From Woeseiaceae bacterium (GTDB lineage: Bacteria > Pseudomonadota > Gammaproteobacteria > Steroidobacterales > Woeseiaceae): DNA of 64,000 bases. The DNA lies in the NCBI GenBank assembly GCA_030066075.1, contig JASJCH010000020.1, positions 1-64,000 of the forward strand, read 5' to 3'. Shown here piece after piece: positions 45,528 through 53,477 of the stretch (position 1 is its first letter; each line of letters begins with the position of its first letter). The notes under the pieces were generated by a model. It ran no database searches. It had not been told where the DNA came from and worked only from the letters and a program-made list of their open reading frames with translations. Both the position numbers and the translations under genes were made by a program.

Positions 45528-46361
45528 ATGAACAAGAACTTGCTCGCGATCACGATCAGCCTGCTCGCCGGCGGCATGGCGCTGGCTGTGGTCCTGTTCA
45601 CCCGCGAACCGGCGCCGCTGGCGACCCCGGCGGCCAATCCCGGGCTGCATTTCGATCAGTCGGCCGGCACCGAGCAGCGCATTCGCGCGCTCGAGGCCGC
45701 GGTCGCCGAGGAGCGCAACGCGCGCATGCTGCTGGAAGAGGAGCTGCAGGCCCTGTACCTGGCGCTTGATGAGATCAGCGCCGGGCAGTCCGTCGCCGCG
45801 GCACGCAGCGACGAAGGCAGTGCGCCGGAGCGATCTCGTGAAGCGCGTCAACAGCGTCGGCCGGATGACGCCGACTCGCTTCGGTTACGGCTGGTCGAGG
45901 CCGGTTTGTCGGAGGACCGCGCCGCCTGGATTCTCAGGCGCGAATCGGAGCTGCGGATGCAAAGCATGCAGGCTGCCTATGAGTACCGTCGGACAGGCGA
46001 GCGACCGGAGGGCTTCGAGCAGATCAGGGACCCGGACCGGGCGCTGCGCGCCGAGATCGGGGATGTCGAGTACGAGCAATATCTGGAGGCCTCCGGCTAC
46101 CCGACAGCGGTCGCCGTGGGGTCGGTGCTCGAGTCTTCGCCGGGACAAAGAGCCGGGCTGCAGCCTGGCGACCAGATCGTGGCCTACGGCGGCGAGCGCG
46201 TGTTCAGTTTCAGTGACCTGGGCGAGAGGACCATGGCGGCAGAGCCCGGCCAGCCGGTCGTGGTGGACTTCATTCGCGACGGCGTGCCGATGCAGATCGT
46301 CGTCGACGGCGGACCTATCGGGATCTCGGGCGGCCGCTACCTGCGCCCCGGCCGCAGGTAA
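45528..46361 (+). CDS. PDZ-domain membrane protein
   Basis: The 277-residue product starts at MNKNLLAITISLL; the tracked TTG 21 bases upstream precedes it. One N-terminal anchor (about 4-24) is followed by a coiled coil (about 50-85, QRIRALEAAVAEERNARMLLEEEL). A charged helical region follows, then a PDZ domain (about 195-265) with SSPGQRAGLQPGDQIVAYGG. It resembles periplasmic PDZ parts of DegS or type II secretion proteins, but without a protease domain. A palindrome forms its last codons. Confidence 0.75.
   Translation: MNKNLLAITISLLAGGMALAVVLFTREPAPLATPAANPGLHFDQSAGTEQRIRALEAAVAEERNARMLLEEELQALYLALDEISAGQSVAAARSDEGSAPERSREARQQRRPDDADSLRLRLVEAGLSEDRAAWILRRESELRMQSMQAAYEYRRTGERPEGFEQIRDPDRALRAEIGDVEYEQYLEASGYPTAVAVGSVLESSPGQRAGLQPGDQIVAYGGERVFSFSDLGERTMAAEPGQPVVVDFIRDGVPMQIVVDGGPIGISGGRYLRPGRR
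46338..46360. terminator. Inverted repeat over the PDZ gene stop codon
   Basis: TACCTGCG and CGCAGGTA form an 8-base stem with a seven-base loop, ending in the stop codon region. A TTTT run lies only 11 bases later, so it is a possible weak terminator rather than a classical one. Confidence 0.35.
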
Positions 46362-46394
46362 CGACCCCCGTTTTCAGGCAGAATAAGCCGCGGG

Positions 46395-47123
46395 ATGGGA
46401 AGACTCCGATATTCGATACCGAATAGCTTCACGGCGCTGAGCCTGCTGCTCGGCCTGGCGTCGATCGTCAGCGCGCAGCTTGGCGATCTCGAGTTCGCGG
46501 CGTGGCTGATCGTGTGGTGCGGCCTGCTCGACACGATGGACGGACTGGCGGCGCGGCTGCTGAAAGCGACGTCCGACTTCGGCGCCGAGTTCGACTCGAT
46601 GGCCGACCTCGTGTCCTTCGGCGTGGCGCCCGGCGTCCTCGTCTTCAATGCCGGGCTGGAGATCGCCGGCGTCGAGGTCGAGACCGGGCAGTTCTGGGTG
46701 CTGGCGCTGGCCTGTGGCGTGTTCGTGCTCGCCGGCGCGATGCGCCTGGCGCGTTTCAATCTTGGCACGCATTCCCCCGGCCACGGCTGGTTCCTGGGTG
46801 TCCCGATCACTGGCGCCGGCGGCGGCCTCGTGGCATCGATGGTGCTCGTGCTGATTTATCACCCGGACATCGCCGAAGTGCTGCCGCTGCACCGTTACCT
46901 GCCGATCATCATGTTCGTGCTCGCAATCCTGATGATTTCGCGCCTGCGCTTCCCGAAAGCCGTCATTCGCAAGAGCATGCTGATCAACGTGTTCATGTTC
47001 GTTAACGTCGCCCTGATTTTTTATTGCGGCATATTCCGGGTTTATCCCGAGTACCTCTTTGGCATTGGCGTCTTCCTGCTCGTCGCCGGCATCATTGCCG
47101 GACGGATGTCGCAGATCGAGTAA
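46395..47123 (+). CDS. pssA: CDP-diacylglycerol-serine O-phosphatidyltransferase
   Basis: The 242-residue integral membrane enzyme has the CDP-alcohol phosphotransferase motif D-x2-DG-x2-AR-x8-G-x3-D-x3-D (Asp46, Asp49, Gly50, Ala53, Arg54, Gly63, Asp67, Asp71) and about six to seven helices. It makes phosphatidylserine, the precursor of phosphatidylethanolamine. This is the membrane-type PssA, unlike the soluble E. coli enzyme. The next gene, PutP, begins ten bases later. Confidence 0.88.
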   Translation: MGRLRYSIPNSFTALSLLLGLASIVSAQLGDLEFAAWLIVWCGLLDTMDGLAARLLKATSDFGAEFDSMADLVSFGVAPGVLVFNAGLEIAGVEVETGQFWVLALACGVFVLAGAMRLARFNLGTHSPGHGWFLGVPITGAGGGLVASMVLVLIYHPDIAEVLPLHRYLPIIMFVLAILMISRLRFPKAVIRKSMLINVFMFVNVALIFYCGIFRVYPEYLFGIGVFLLVAGIIAGRMSQIE

Positions 47124-47132
47124 ATAACAAGA

Positions 47133-48566
47133 ATGGATTCCGTACTTGCGGTCATGATCGTCTATCTCGGCCTGTTGGTCGGGTTCGCGATTTGGAGCCG
47201 CCGCGAGACGCAGACGCTCAAGGGCTTTTACCTGGCCGGCAAGAAGCTGCCGTTCTGGGTCGTCGCTTTCAGCACCAACGCGACCGGGGAAAGCGGCTGG
47301 CTGCTGCTGGGCCTCACGGGCATGGGCTATGCCGTGGGCGCACAGGCCTATTGGGTAGTCGTTGGCGAGATCCTCGGTATCGCGGGGTCATGGTGGTTGA
47401 TCTCGAGGCGGCTCAAGCGCCTCTCGGACGAACACGATTCGATTACCGTGCCCGACGCGCTCGCCGCCAAATTCCAGGACCGTTGGCACCTGGTACGCGG
47501 CGTTGCCGTCGTCATCATCCTGTCGATGGTGACGATCTACGTCACTGCGCAGATGGTGGCGTCCGGTAAGGCGCTCGACGGTTTCCTCGGCATTCCCTAC
47601 GAGTGGGGCGTGGTTGCCGGGTCCGTGATCATCATTGCTTACACGTTTATCGGCGGCCACAAGGCGGTGTCCTACACGGACGTGCTGCAGGGCGTGCTGA
47701 TGTTCCTCGGCTTGCTGTTCGTGCCGATCGTGGCGATTGATGCGGCCGGCGGCTGGGACACGATCATGGCGACGCTCGCCGCCGAGGATCCGGGGCTGAC
47801 TGACATGTTCTCGTTGACCGGCGACGGCTTCCCGGGGTGGATCGCGATCGCGAGTTTCGTCGGCATCGGCCTGCCGTTCCTCGGCGTGCCGCAGCTGCTC
47901 GTTCGTTATATGTCGATACGCGAGGAGGCGGAGCTCAAGAAGGCTCGCTGGGTGTCTGTGGCCGTGCTGTTTGTCTTCACGTTTGGCGCCGTCACGGCCG
48001 GCATTGCGGGCCGTGCGCTGTTCCCGGGATTGAGCGATCCCGAACAGATCTTCCCCATGTTGTCTAGCGAGCTGTTTTCGCCACTCGTTGCCGGCGTCCT
48101 GCTCGTCATCGTCATATCGGCGATCATGTCCACGGCGGACTCGCTGCTGCTGCTCGCGTCGTCGGCCGTGGTACGCGATACGATGCAGAAGATCATGGGC
48201 AGCGCCAGGAGTGATCACCAGCTCGCCGTCTTCGGCAAGGTCGTGACCGTCGTGATCGGCGTGCTCGGCATCGTTGTCGCATTGGATGATCAGCGCAAAA
48301 TTTTCGACTTCGTGCTGTATGCCTGGTCCGGGCTCGGTGCGGCATTTGGCCCGACGCTGCTTTGCCTCCTGTATTACAAGCGAACCACCTGGTCTGGTGT
48401 AATTGCGGGCATGATCGCCGGTTTTGCCACGAGCATTATCTGGGTCGAAGTTTTCAAGGCACAGACTTACGACCTCTACGAGGCTATTCCGGGTTTCATT
48501 GCGGGATTCGTTGCGACATTCGTTGTGAGCAAACTGACATTCCGCGAACCCGAGAGCAGTGACTGA
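47133..48566 (+). CDS. putP: Sodium/proline-type symporter (SSS family)
   Basis: The 477-residue protein shows the SSS fold with 12-13 helices. Hallmarks are FYLAGKKLPFWVVAFSTNATGESGW near the start (the sodium-binding region), FIGGHKAVSYTDVLQGVLM, and VISAIMSTADSLLLLASSA in helix 8, which carries the substrate/Na+ contact Ser residues. The motifs match PutP closely, but related solute specificities are possible. The stop overlaps a short remnant gene (GTGACTGA). Confidence 0.82.
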   Translation: MDSVLAVMIVYLGLLVGFAIWSRRETQTLKGFYLAGKKLPFWVVAFSTNATGESGWLLLGLTGMGYAVGAQAYWVVVGEILGIAGSWWLISRRLKRLSDEHDSITVPDALAAKFQDRWHLVRGVAVVIILSMVTIYVTAQMVASGKALDGFLGIPYEWGVVAGSVIIIAYTFIGGHKAVSYTDVLQGVLMFLGLLFVPIVAIDAAGGWDTIMATLAAEDPGLTDMFSLTGDGFPGWIAIASFVGIGLPFLGVPQLLVRYMSIREEAELKKARWVSVAVLFVFTFGAVTAGIAGRALFPGLSDPEQIFPMLSSELFSPLVAGVLLVIVISAIMSTADSLLLLASSAVVRDTMQKIMGSARSDHQLAVFGKVVTVVIGVLGIVVALDDQRKIFDFVLYAWSGLGAAFGPTLLCLLYYKRTTWSGVIAGMIAGFATSIIWVEVFKAQTYDLYEAIPGFIAGFVATFVVSKLTFREPESSD

Positions 48567-48645
48567 CAAACGCGACATCACGCGCCGCGACTTCCTGAAC
48601 GGCATATTGCGTCAGCCGCCAACCGTGCCGTCACGGAGCAGATGA
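48559..48645 (+). pseudogene. 28-codon remnant of a Tat-exported protein
   Basis: GTG at 48559 overlaps the PutP stop and opens a frame of 28 codons reading MTDKRDITRRDFLNGI, then a different sequence and a stop. RRDFLNG is a twin-arginine signal start, and from memory this opening is common in Tat-exported flavin amine oxidoreductases. The usual hydrophobic core and body are missing, so the gene is probably a deletion remnant. The frame is too short for the ORF track. An alternative is a chance match over non-coding DNA. Confidence 0.5.
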
Positions 48646-48648
48646 ACC

Positions 48649-48675
48649 TGTAACCTTTTTGCCGCGACGCGACTA
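48649..48675 (+). promoter_or_regulatory. Candidate ECF-type promoter for the secreted protein/sigma operon
   Basis: TGTAACC and CGACTA are separated by 14 bases. They resemble the TGTAAC/CGWC elements recognised by many ECF sigma factors, and lie just upstream of an operon that encodes one. This would give autoregulation. The spacing is one or two bases short of the common one. Confidence 0.4.
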
Positions 48676-48713
48676 CAAGCAGATAACACCAGTCACATCG
48701 TGAGGACACGATC

Positions 48714-49640
48714 ATGCGGCAATTGAGACCCCTGATACTCGTATTCCTGTTCCTGGCGCCCGTGGCGGCGTTGTCGGCCATTAGCGCGGACGACCTGCCG
48801 GGTTCCTCCAAATGGTATTTCCACGCGGATTTCGAGCAGATGCGCTCGAGCGAGGCGGGCCGGCACCTTTACGCCTGGCTGCAGGACGAGGTTTTCGAGG
48901 ACATCCGTGAAGATGCCGGCTTCGACCTCGACAAGGAGGCGGACAGCCTGACGGCGTTTGCGACCGAGAACGACGGCACCGTCATCGTCATCGAAGGCAA
49001 CATCAGTCGCGACACCGAGGACAAGATCGTGGCCATGGGCGCGTCCTCGGTCTCGATGGACCGGTACGGGTCCGGCGGCAAAGCCTTCTATCACATCAAG
49101 GATGACGACGACGTCGAGTTCGAAGGCGACGAAATCAAGATCGATGTCGATTCTTTCGACAACGGCGTTTTCCTGAGCTTCGCCGTCAAGAACAAGCTTA
49201 TCGTCACGTCGACGCGCGAGAAGATGGAACAGCTGCTGGACAACAAGGGCCGTATCTCGAGCACCAGGTCCGAGAAAGGGCAGCTATTCGTGCTCAGCGC
49301 GGAACGCGGCCTGATCCAGGCCGGCGCCCACACGGCGGGCCTGGACGGCAACGGCGACTGGGATTCCAACATCCTGCGCAACACCAAGCACGCAGCCCTG
49401 CTGGTAGCCGACAAGAAGGGCAAGATCTCGATCGAGGCGCAGCTCGTTACCGCCGAACCCGAGATGGCCGACTCGCTGGCCAGCATCGTACGTGGGTTGA
49501 TCAGCCTGCAGGTATTCAACGACGACCTGGACCCCGAGGTCTCGTCGTTCCTGCAGAACACCAGCGTCGATGTCGACGAGACGAAGCTGACGATCAGCGT
49601 CGCGCTGGACCCCGAAGTCGTCGTCGCCGCGATCGAGTGA
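48714..49640 (+). CDS. Secreted hypothetical protein of an ECF sigma operon
   Basis: The 308-residue product starts with a signal peptide (ending near ALSAISA) after a GAGGA ribosome-binding site. The mature part is acidic with repeated short strands and aliphatic segments (DGTVIVIEGNISRDTEDKIVA, VFLSFAVKNKLIVTSTREKMEQLL, KHAALLVADKKGKISIEAQLV). It has no cysteine, lipobox or known motif that I recognise; the layout resembles DUF3352-like proteins weakly. The sigma gene starts two bases after its stop, so it is probably the target or input of the sigma/anti-sigma pair. Confidence 0.7.
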   Translation: MRQLRPLILVFLFLAPVAALSAISADDLPGSSKWYFHADFEQMRSSEAGRHLYAWLQDEVFEDIREDAGFDLDKEADSLTAFATENDGTVIVIEGNISRDTEDKIVAMGASSVSMDRYGSGGKAFYHIKDDDDVEFEGDEIKIDVDSFDNGVFLSFAVKNKLIVTSTREKMEQLLDNKGRISSTRSEKGQLFVLSAERGLIQAGAHTAGLDGNGDWDSNILRNTKHAALLVADKKGKISIEAQLVTAEPEMADSLASIVRGLISLQVFNDDLDPEVSSFLQNTSVDVDETKLTISVALDPEVVVAAIE

Positions 49641-49641
49641 T

Positions 49642-50190
49642 TTGAACAGCGAAGCGGCATTGATCGAGGCAGCACGGAAAGGCTCCGCCGCGGCCTTTGC
49701 GGAGCTCGTCGGCACGTATCGCGACGGGCTGCTGCGTTTCCTGCTGACACGCTCGGCCAGCTTCGCCGACGCCGAGGATGCGCTGCAGGACACCCTGATC
49801 AATGCCTATCGCTACCTGCACAGCTACGACGCGCAGTGGCGCTTCAGCACCTGGCTGTATCGCATCGCGATCAACAACGCCGCGAAACTGAAGACGGCCG
49901 ATACGGTGGAGCTGGGTGAGCTTGCCGACGAGGAGAACGACCCGCTCAGCCACTGCATCCGGCACCAGGACCGCCAGAACCTCTGGCTGTCCGCGAGGCG
50001 CAGACTGTCCGACGAGGTGTATACAGCCATGTGGCTGCGCTACGTCGAGGACATGTCGATAAACGACATCGCCGCGGTGCTTGAAAGGTCCCTGTCATGG
50101 ACCAAGGTAAACCTCATGAGAGGGCGCAAGACCCTCGAGGTGGAACTCGACAACCTCGCTACTGACGTAAAGAGCAAGGCCTATGGATAA
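49642..50190 (+). CDS. ECF-type RNA polymerase sigma factor
   Basis: The 182-residue sigma factor starts with TTG. Region 2 is read in AAFAELVGTYRDGLLRFLL, ADAEDALQDTLINAYRYLHSYD and FSTWLYRIAINNAA. Region 4 is YTAMWLRYVEDMSINDIAAVLERSLSWTKVNLMRGRK. Both regions fit ECF sigma-70. Length and spacing are typical. It overlaps the anti-sigma gene by eight bases and follows the secreted protein directly. A TGTAACC-type promoter upstream suggests autoregulation. Confidence 0.9.
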   Translation: MNSEAALIEAARKGSAAAFAELVGTYRDGLLRFLLTRSASFADAEDALQDTLINAYRYLHSYDAQWRFSTWLYRIAINNAAKLKTADTVELGELADEENDPLSHCIRHQDRQNLWLSARRRLSDEVYTAMWLRYVEDMSINDIAAVLERSLSWTKVNLMRGRKTLEVELDNLATDVKSKAYG

Positions 50191-50584
50191 ACTCGCCAAA
50201 CGACTCCGTGAAGACGCCGCGCATATTGAATGCGCGGTATCCGACGAACTGGACGACCGCATCCGCGCGTCGCTCGAAAACATCAAGCCGCAGCAGCCGG
50301 CCGAACCGCGGCGGTCCGCGCGCCCACCTGCTTTCTGGTGGGCGAGCAGCCTCACCGGCGTAGCAGCCGCTATCGTGCTCATCGCGGTTTTGAACCTGCA
50401 AGAACCTGAACCGGCTATCCCGACGACGGAACCCGTTGCCCAACAGCTGGTTATCCCGTCGATCGAGTGGCAGGCCGAGACGGCCGTGCTCGTCAGCCCG
50501 CTGGAGCAGGAGTTCGAGGATCTGCAGTCGGACCTCAAGAAGGCCGAGGAAGCCCTCAGGGAGGACATCGAAAGACTGTTCTAG
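50183..50584 (+). CDS. Putative anti-sigma factor, single membrane helix
   Basis: The 133-residue protein has a helical N-terminal region (about 1-45), one transmembrane helix (about 52-70, WASSLTGVAAAIVLIAVL) and a periplasmic tail ending in a coiled coil (about 105-133, LEQEFEDLQSDLKKAEEALRED). It overlaps the sigma gene by eight bases, the usual place for a cognate anti-sigma. It lacks the HxxxCxxC zinc motif of ZAS domains, so binding would be by a different fold. The coiled tail may sense the envelope state. Confidence 0.72.
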   Translation: MDKLAKRLREDAAHIECAVSDELDDRIRASLENIKPQQPAEPRRSARPPAFWWASSLTGVAAAIVLIAVLNLQEPEPAIPTTEPVAQQLVIPSIEWQAETAVLVSPLEQEFEDLQSDLKKAEEALREDIERLF

Positions 50585-50618
50585 TAAGCTCGTCCGCACC
50601 GGGGACGGGCAAATAATA

Positions 50619-51845
50619 ATGACAATACTAACGAGCATTGCCGGGGTGCTCGCGATGCTCGGCATCGGCTACGCTGCGTCCACGGCGCGTGGCCACATCA
50701 ACTGGAGAACCATCGGGACGGCGCTGCTGCTGCAGGCTGCAATCGCGGGCCTGGTGCTCTATGTGCCGCAAGGCGGCGTCGCGCTCGATGCGGCGGTGCG
50801 CGGCGTGCGGCACGTCCTCAACTTCGCCATGGATGGCGTCAAGTTCGTCTTTGGCGAAAATTTCGAGGAAAATCTCGGCTTCACGGTGGCGCTTAACGTG
50901 TTGCCGGTGATCGTGTTCGTCGGTGCGCTGATGTCGGTGCTGTACTACCTCGGCATCATGCAAGTGGTCGTCGGCACGGTCGGAGGCTGGCTGCATCGCC
51001 TGCTCAGGACCAGCCATCCCGAGTCGATCTCCGCCGTCTCGAATATCTTCGTCGGTCACACCGATGCGCCGCTCGTGATCCGGCCGTATCTCAAGGGCAT
51101 GACCGAATCCGAACTGTTCGCCGTAATGGTCGGCGGCTGCGCGACGATAGCGAGCGCCGTGATGATGGGCTTTGCCCAGCTCGGCGTGGAGCTCAAGTAC
51201 CTCATTACGGCGAGTTGCATGGCGGCGCCGGGCGGCCTGCTGATGGCCAAGCTAATGATCCCGGAGACCGAGGAGCGCCCGGAGGAGTTTGACCCGAAGA
51301 ACCTCGGCGAGACCGACAAGCCGGTCAACATCTTCGAGGCGATCGGCAACGGGGCGATGACCGGCATGCAGGTCGCGTTCAGCGTCGGCGCCATGCTGAT
51401 CGCCTTCGTCGCGCTGGTCGCACTGGTCAACGGGGCGCTGTCGGGCATCGGCGCCTGGTTCGGCTTCGACGGCCTGACGCTGCAGTGGCTGCTCGGCAAG
51501 CTGTTCATGCCGATCGCGCTGCTGATCGGCGTACCCGTCGCCGAGGCGGCCGAGGCGGGCAGCCTGATCGGCCAGAAACTCGTCATCAACGAGTTCTATG
51601 CCTACCTGTCGTTCGTGCAAATCAAGGAAGCGCTGTCCCCGCACACCCAGCTGGTCATCACGTTCGCGCTTTGCGGTTTCGCCAACCTGTCATCGATCGC
51701 CATACTGCTTGGCGGGCTTGGAGCGATCGTTCCGGAAAGACGGCACGATATCGCTAGACTTGGTCTAAAGGCGGTGATTGGCGGTACACTCGTCAACCTG
51801 ATGAATGCCGCTCTGGCGGGGCTGTTTTTCGCTCTCCAGGCGTGA
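50619..51845 (+). CDS. Concentrative nucleoside transporter (NupC/CNT family), copy 1
   Basis: The 408-residue protein starts at [11 protein letters not shown]; the longer tracked frame begins inside the anti-sigma gene. CNT hallmarks are [40 protein letters not shown] and the C-terminal [21 protein letters not shown]. It symports nucleosides with H+ or Na+. A second copy lies at 58.1 kb. It is 10 bases upstream of DeoB and so part of a nucleoside uptake and breakdown unit. Confidence 0.9.
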   Translation: MTILTSIAGVLAMLGIGYAASTARGHINWRTIGTALLLQAAIAGLVLYVPQGGVALDAAVRGVRHVLNFAMDGVKFVFGENFEENLGFTVALNVLPVIVFVGALMSVLYYLGIMQVVVGTVGGWLHRLLRTSHPESISAVSNIFVGHTDAPLVIRPYLKGMTESELFAVMVGGCATIASAVMMGFAQLGVELKYLITASCMAAPGGLLMAKLMIPETEERPEEFDPKNLGETDKPVNIFEAIGNGAMTGMQVAFSVGAMLIAFVALVALVNGALSGIGAWFGFDGLTLQWLLGKLFMPIALLIGVPVAEAAEAGSLIGQKLVINEFYAYLSFVQIKEALSPHTQLVITFALCGFANLSSIAILLGGLGAIVPERRHDIARLGLKAVIGGTLVNLMNAALAGLFFALQA

Positions 51846-51855
51846 TGAGGAAGAC

Positions 51856-53064
51856 ATGGGCAGAGCAGTCATACTGGTATTGGATTCATTCGGCATCGGC
51901 GCCACGGCCGATGCCGCCGGGTTCGGTGACGCCGGGTCGGACACCTTCGGGAGCATTGCCCGCGAGCGCGCCGCGGCCGGCAAACCGCTCGCCCTGCCCA
52001 ACCTGGCGAAGCTGGGCCTGTACCACGCCAGCCGTGACAGCACCGGTGATTTTCCGGCCGGGGCGATTACCGATGCCGAGATCGTCGGCGCCTACGGCTT
52101 CGCCGAGGAGCTTTCCAGCGGCAAGGACACGCCAAGCGGTCACTGGGAGATCGCCGGCGTGCCGGTGATGTTCGACTGGGGCTATTTCACCGAGAAAGAG
52201 AACACGTTCCCACAGGAACTGCTCGACGCGCTGGTCGAGCGCGCCAACCTGCCGGGCTACCTCGGCAACTGCCACGCGTCCGGAACGACGATCATCGCCG
52301 AGCTCGGCGAGGAACACGTGCGCACCGGTAAGCCGATCTTCTACACGTCGGCCGATAGCGTGTTCCAGATTGCAGCGCACGAGGAGGCCTTCGGCCTGGA
52401 TCGCCTCTACGAGCTGTGTGACATCGCGCGTGAACTTGTCGACGAGTACAAGATCGGCCGGGTGATCGCGCGGCCGTTCGTCGGCGATGGTCCGGACAGC
52501 TACGCGCGCACCGGCAATCGCCGCGACCTGACGACGCCGCCGCACGCCGATACGGTGCTGGACAAGCTCGTGGCAGCCGGCGGCGACGTGATCAGCGTCG
52601 GCAAGATCGCCGACATCTATGCGCACAAGGGCATCACCCGCAAGATCCAGGCCACGGGCAATGCCGCGCTGTTCGACGCCACGCTGGACATGCTGCGGGA
52701 GGCCGGCGATCGCACGATCGTGTTCACCAACTTCGTCGACTTCGACATGCTGTACGGCCACCGCCGCGACGTCGATGGCTATGCGGAAGCGCTCGAGTAC
52801 TTCGATGCGCGCCTGCCCGAACTGCTCGCCGCGCTGCACGACGATGACGTGCTGTTCCTGTGCGCCGATCACGGCTGCGACCCGACCTGGGAGGGCACGG
52901 ATCACACGCGCGAGCATATCCCGGTGCTGGCTTACGGCAGGGGTATCCGGTCCGGCGCCCTGGGCAAGCGCGAGACGTTTGCTGACATCGGCCAGACAAT
53001 AGCGGACTACTTTGACCTGCCGCCTACGGAGTACGGAACGAGTTTCCTGGAGCCCCGGACCTAA
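51856..53064 (+). CDS. deoB: Phosphopentomutase
   Basis: The 402-residue metalloenzyme starts at [20 protein letters not shown] (AGGAAG ribosome-binding site). Binuclear Mn-site motifs of the alkaline phosphatase superfamily are visible: LDSFG near the start, [20 protein letters not shown] and [21 protein letters not shown] toward the end. It interconverts (deoxy)ribose-1- and 5-phosphate, linking nucleoside phosphorolysis by DeoA to central metabolism. Ten bases separate it from the CNT gene. Its 3' end overlaps the next gene by four bases. Confidence 0.92.
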   Translation: MGRAVILVLDSFGIGATADAAGFGDAGSDTFGSIARERAAAGKPLALPNLAKLGLYHASRDSTGDFPAGAITDAEIVGAYGFAEELSSGKDTPSGHWEIAGVPVMFDWGYFTEKENTFPQELLDALVERANLPGYLGNCHASGTTIIAELGEEHVRTGKPIFYTSADSVFQIAAHEEAFGLDRLYELCDIARELVDEYKIGRVIARPFVGDGPDSYARTGNRRDLTTPPHADTVLDKLVAAGGDVISVGKIADIYAHKGITRKIQATGNAALFDATLDMLREAGDRTIVFTNFVDFDMLYGHRRDVDGYAEALEYFDARLPELLAALHDDDVLFLCADHGCDPTWEGTDHTREHIPVLAYGRGIRSGALGKRETFADIGQTIADYFDLPPTEYGTSFLEPRT

Positions 53065-53477
53065 GACGAGGCTTGGGCTTGCCGCCTGCCGGCAAGCTGC
53101 AAGGACAGCCAACCGCCGATGATCACGGCTGCTACGGCCGTTACCGAGAACCACACCGGGTGCGGAATCGAGATCAGGTTAGCGATCGTGAACGCCAGCA
53201 GAACCAGGCCGACCACGCCGACCAGCGCCAGGGGCTTCGCACTGCTGATCCTGCAGGCGACATAGGTGCCGGCGAGCGTACCGAGGAAGTACGAGATGAT
53301 CGGGAACAGCAGCGCGAGAAACGGCAGCTGCGACGTGTAGGTGCGGATGACCTCGGCGTCATTCCAGTCGAGACCTTCGGGCGCCGGCCAGATCTTGTGG
53401 CCGATCACTTGCACGGCCATGATGATGCCAACGGCGACGACCAGTCCGGCGACCACTGCCCCGATCGCACGCAGCAT
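53061..53477 (-). CDS. Small four-helix membrane protein, hypothetical
   Basis: The 138-residue product has four predicted helices (about 1-24, 48-75, 80-100, 108-128). Loops are short; a [18 protein letters not shown] loop follows helix 1. Its ATG overlaps the stop of the amidohydrolase by one base, so it is translated from the same message. Family not recognised. Confidence 0.65.
   Translation of the reverse strand: MLRAIGAVVAGLVVAVGIIMAVQVIGHKIWPAPEGLDWNDAEVIRTYTSQLPFLALLFPIISYFLGTLAGTYVACRISSAKPLALVGVVGLVLLAFTIANLISIPHPVWFSVTAVAAVIIGGWLSLQLAGRRQAQASS

Noticed and set aside
47388-48605. 405-codon minus-strand ORF
   Set aside because: It is antisense to putP, which has full SSS motifs. 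The product is Arg/His/Asp-rich without domains.
51886-53154. 422-codon minus-strand ORF opposite deoB
   Set aside because: DeoB motifs are unambiguous on the plus strand; this is a shadow frame.
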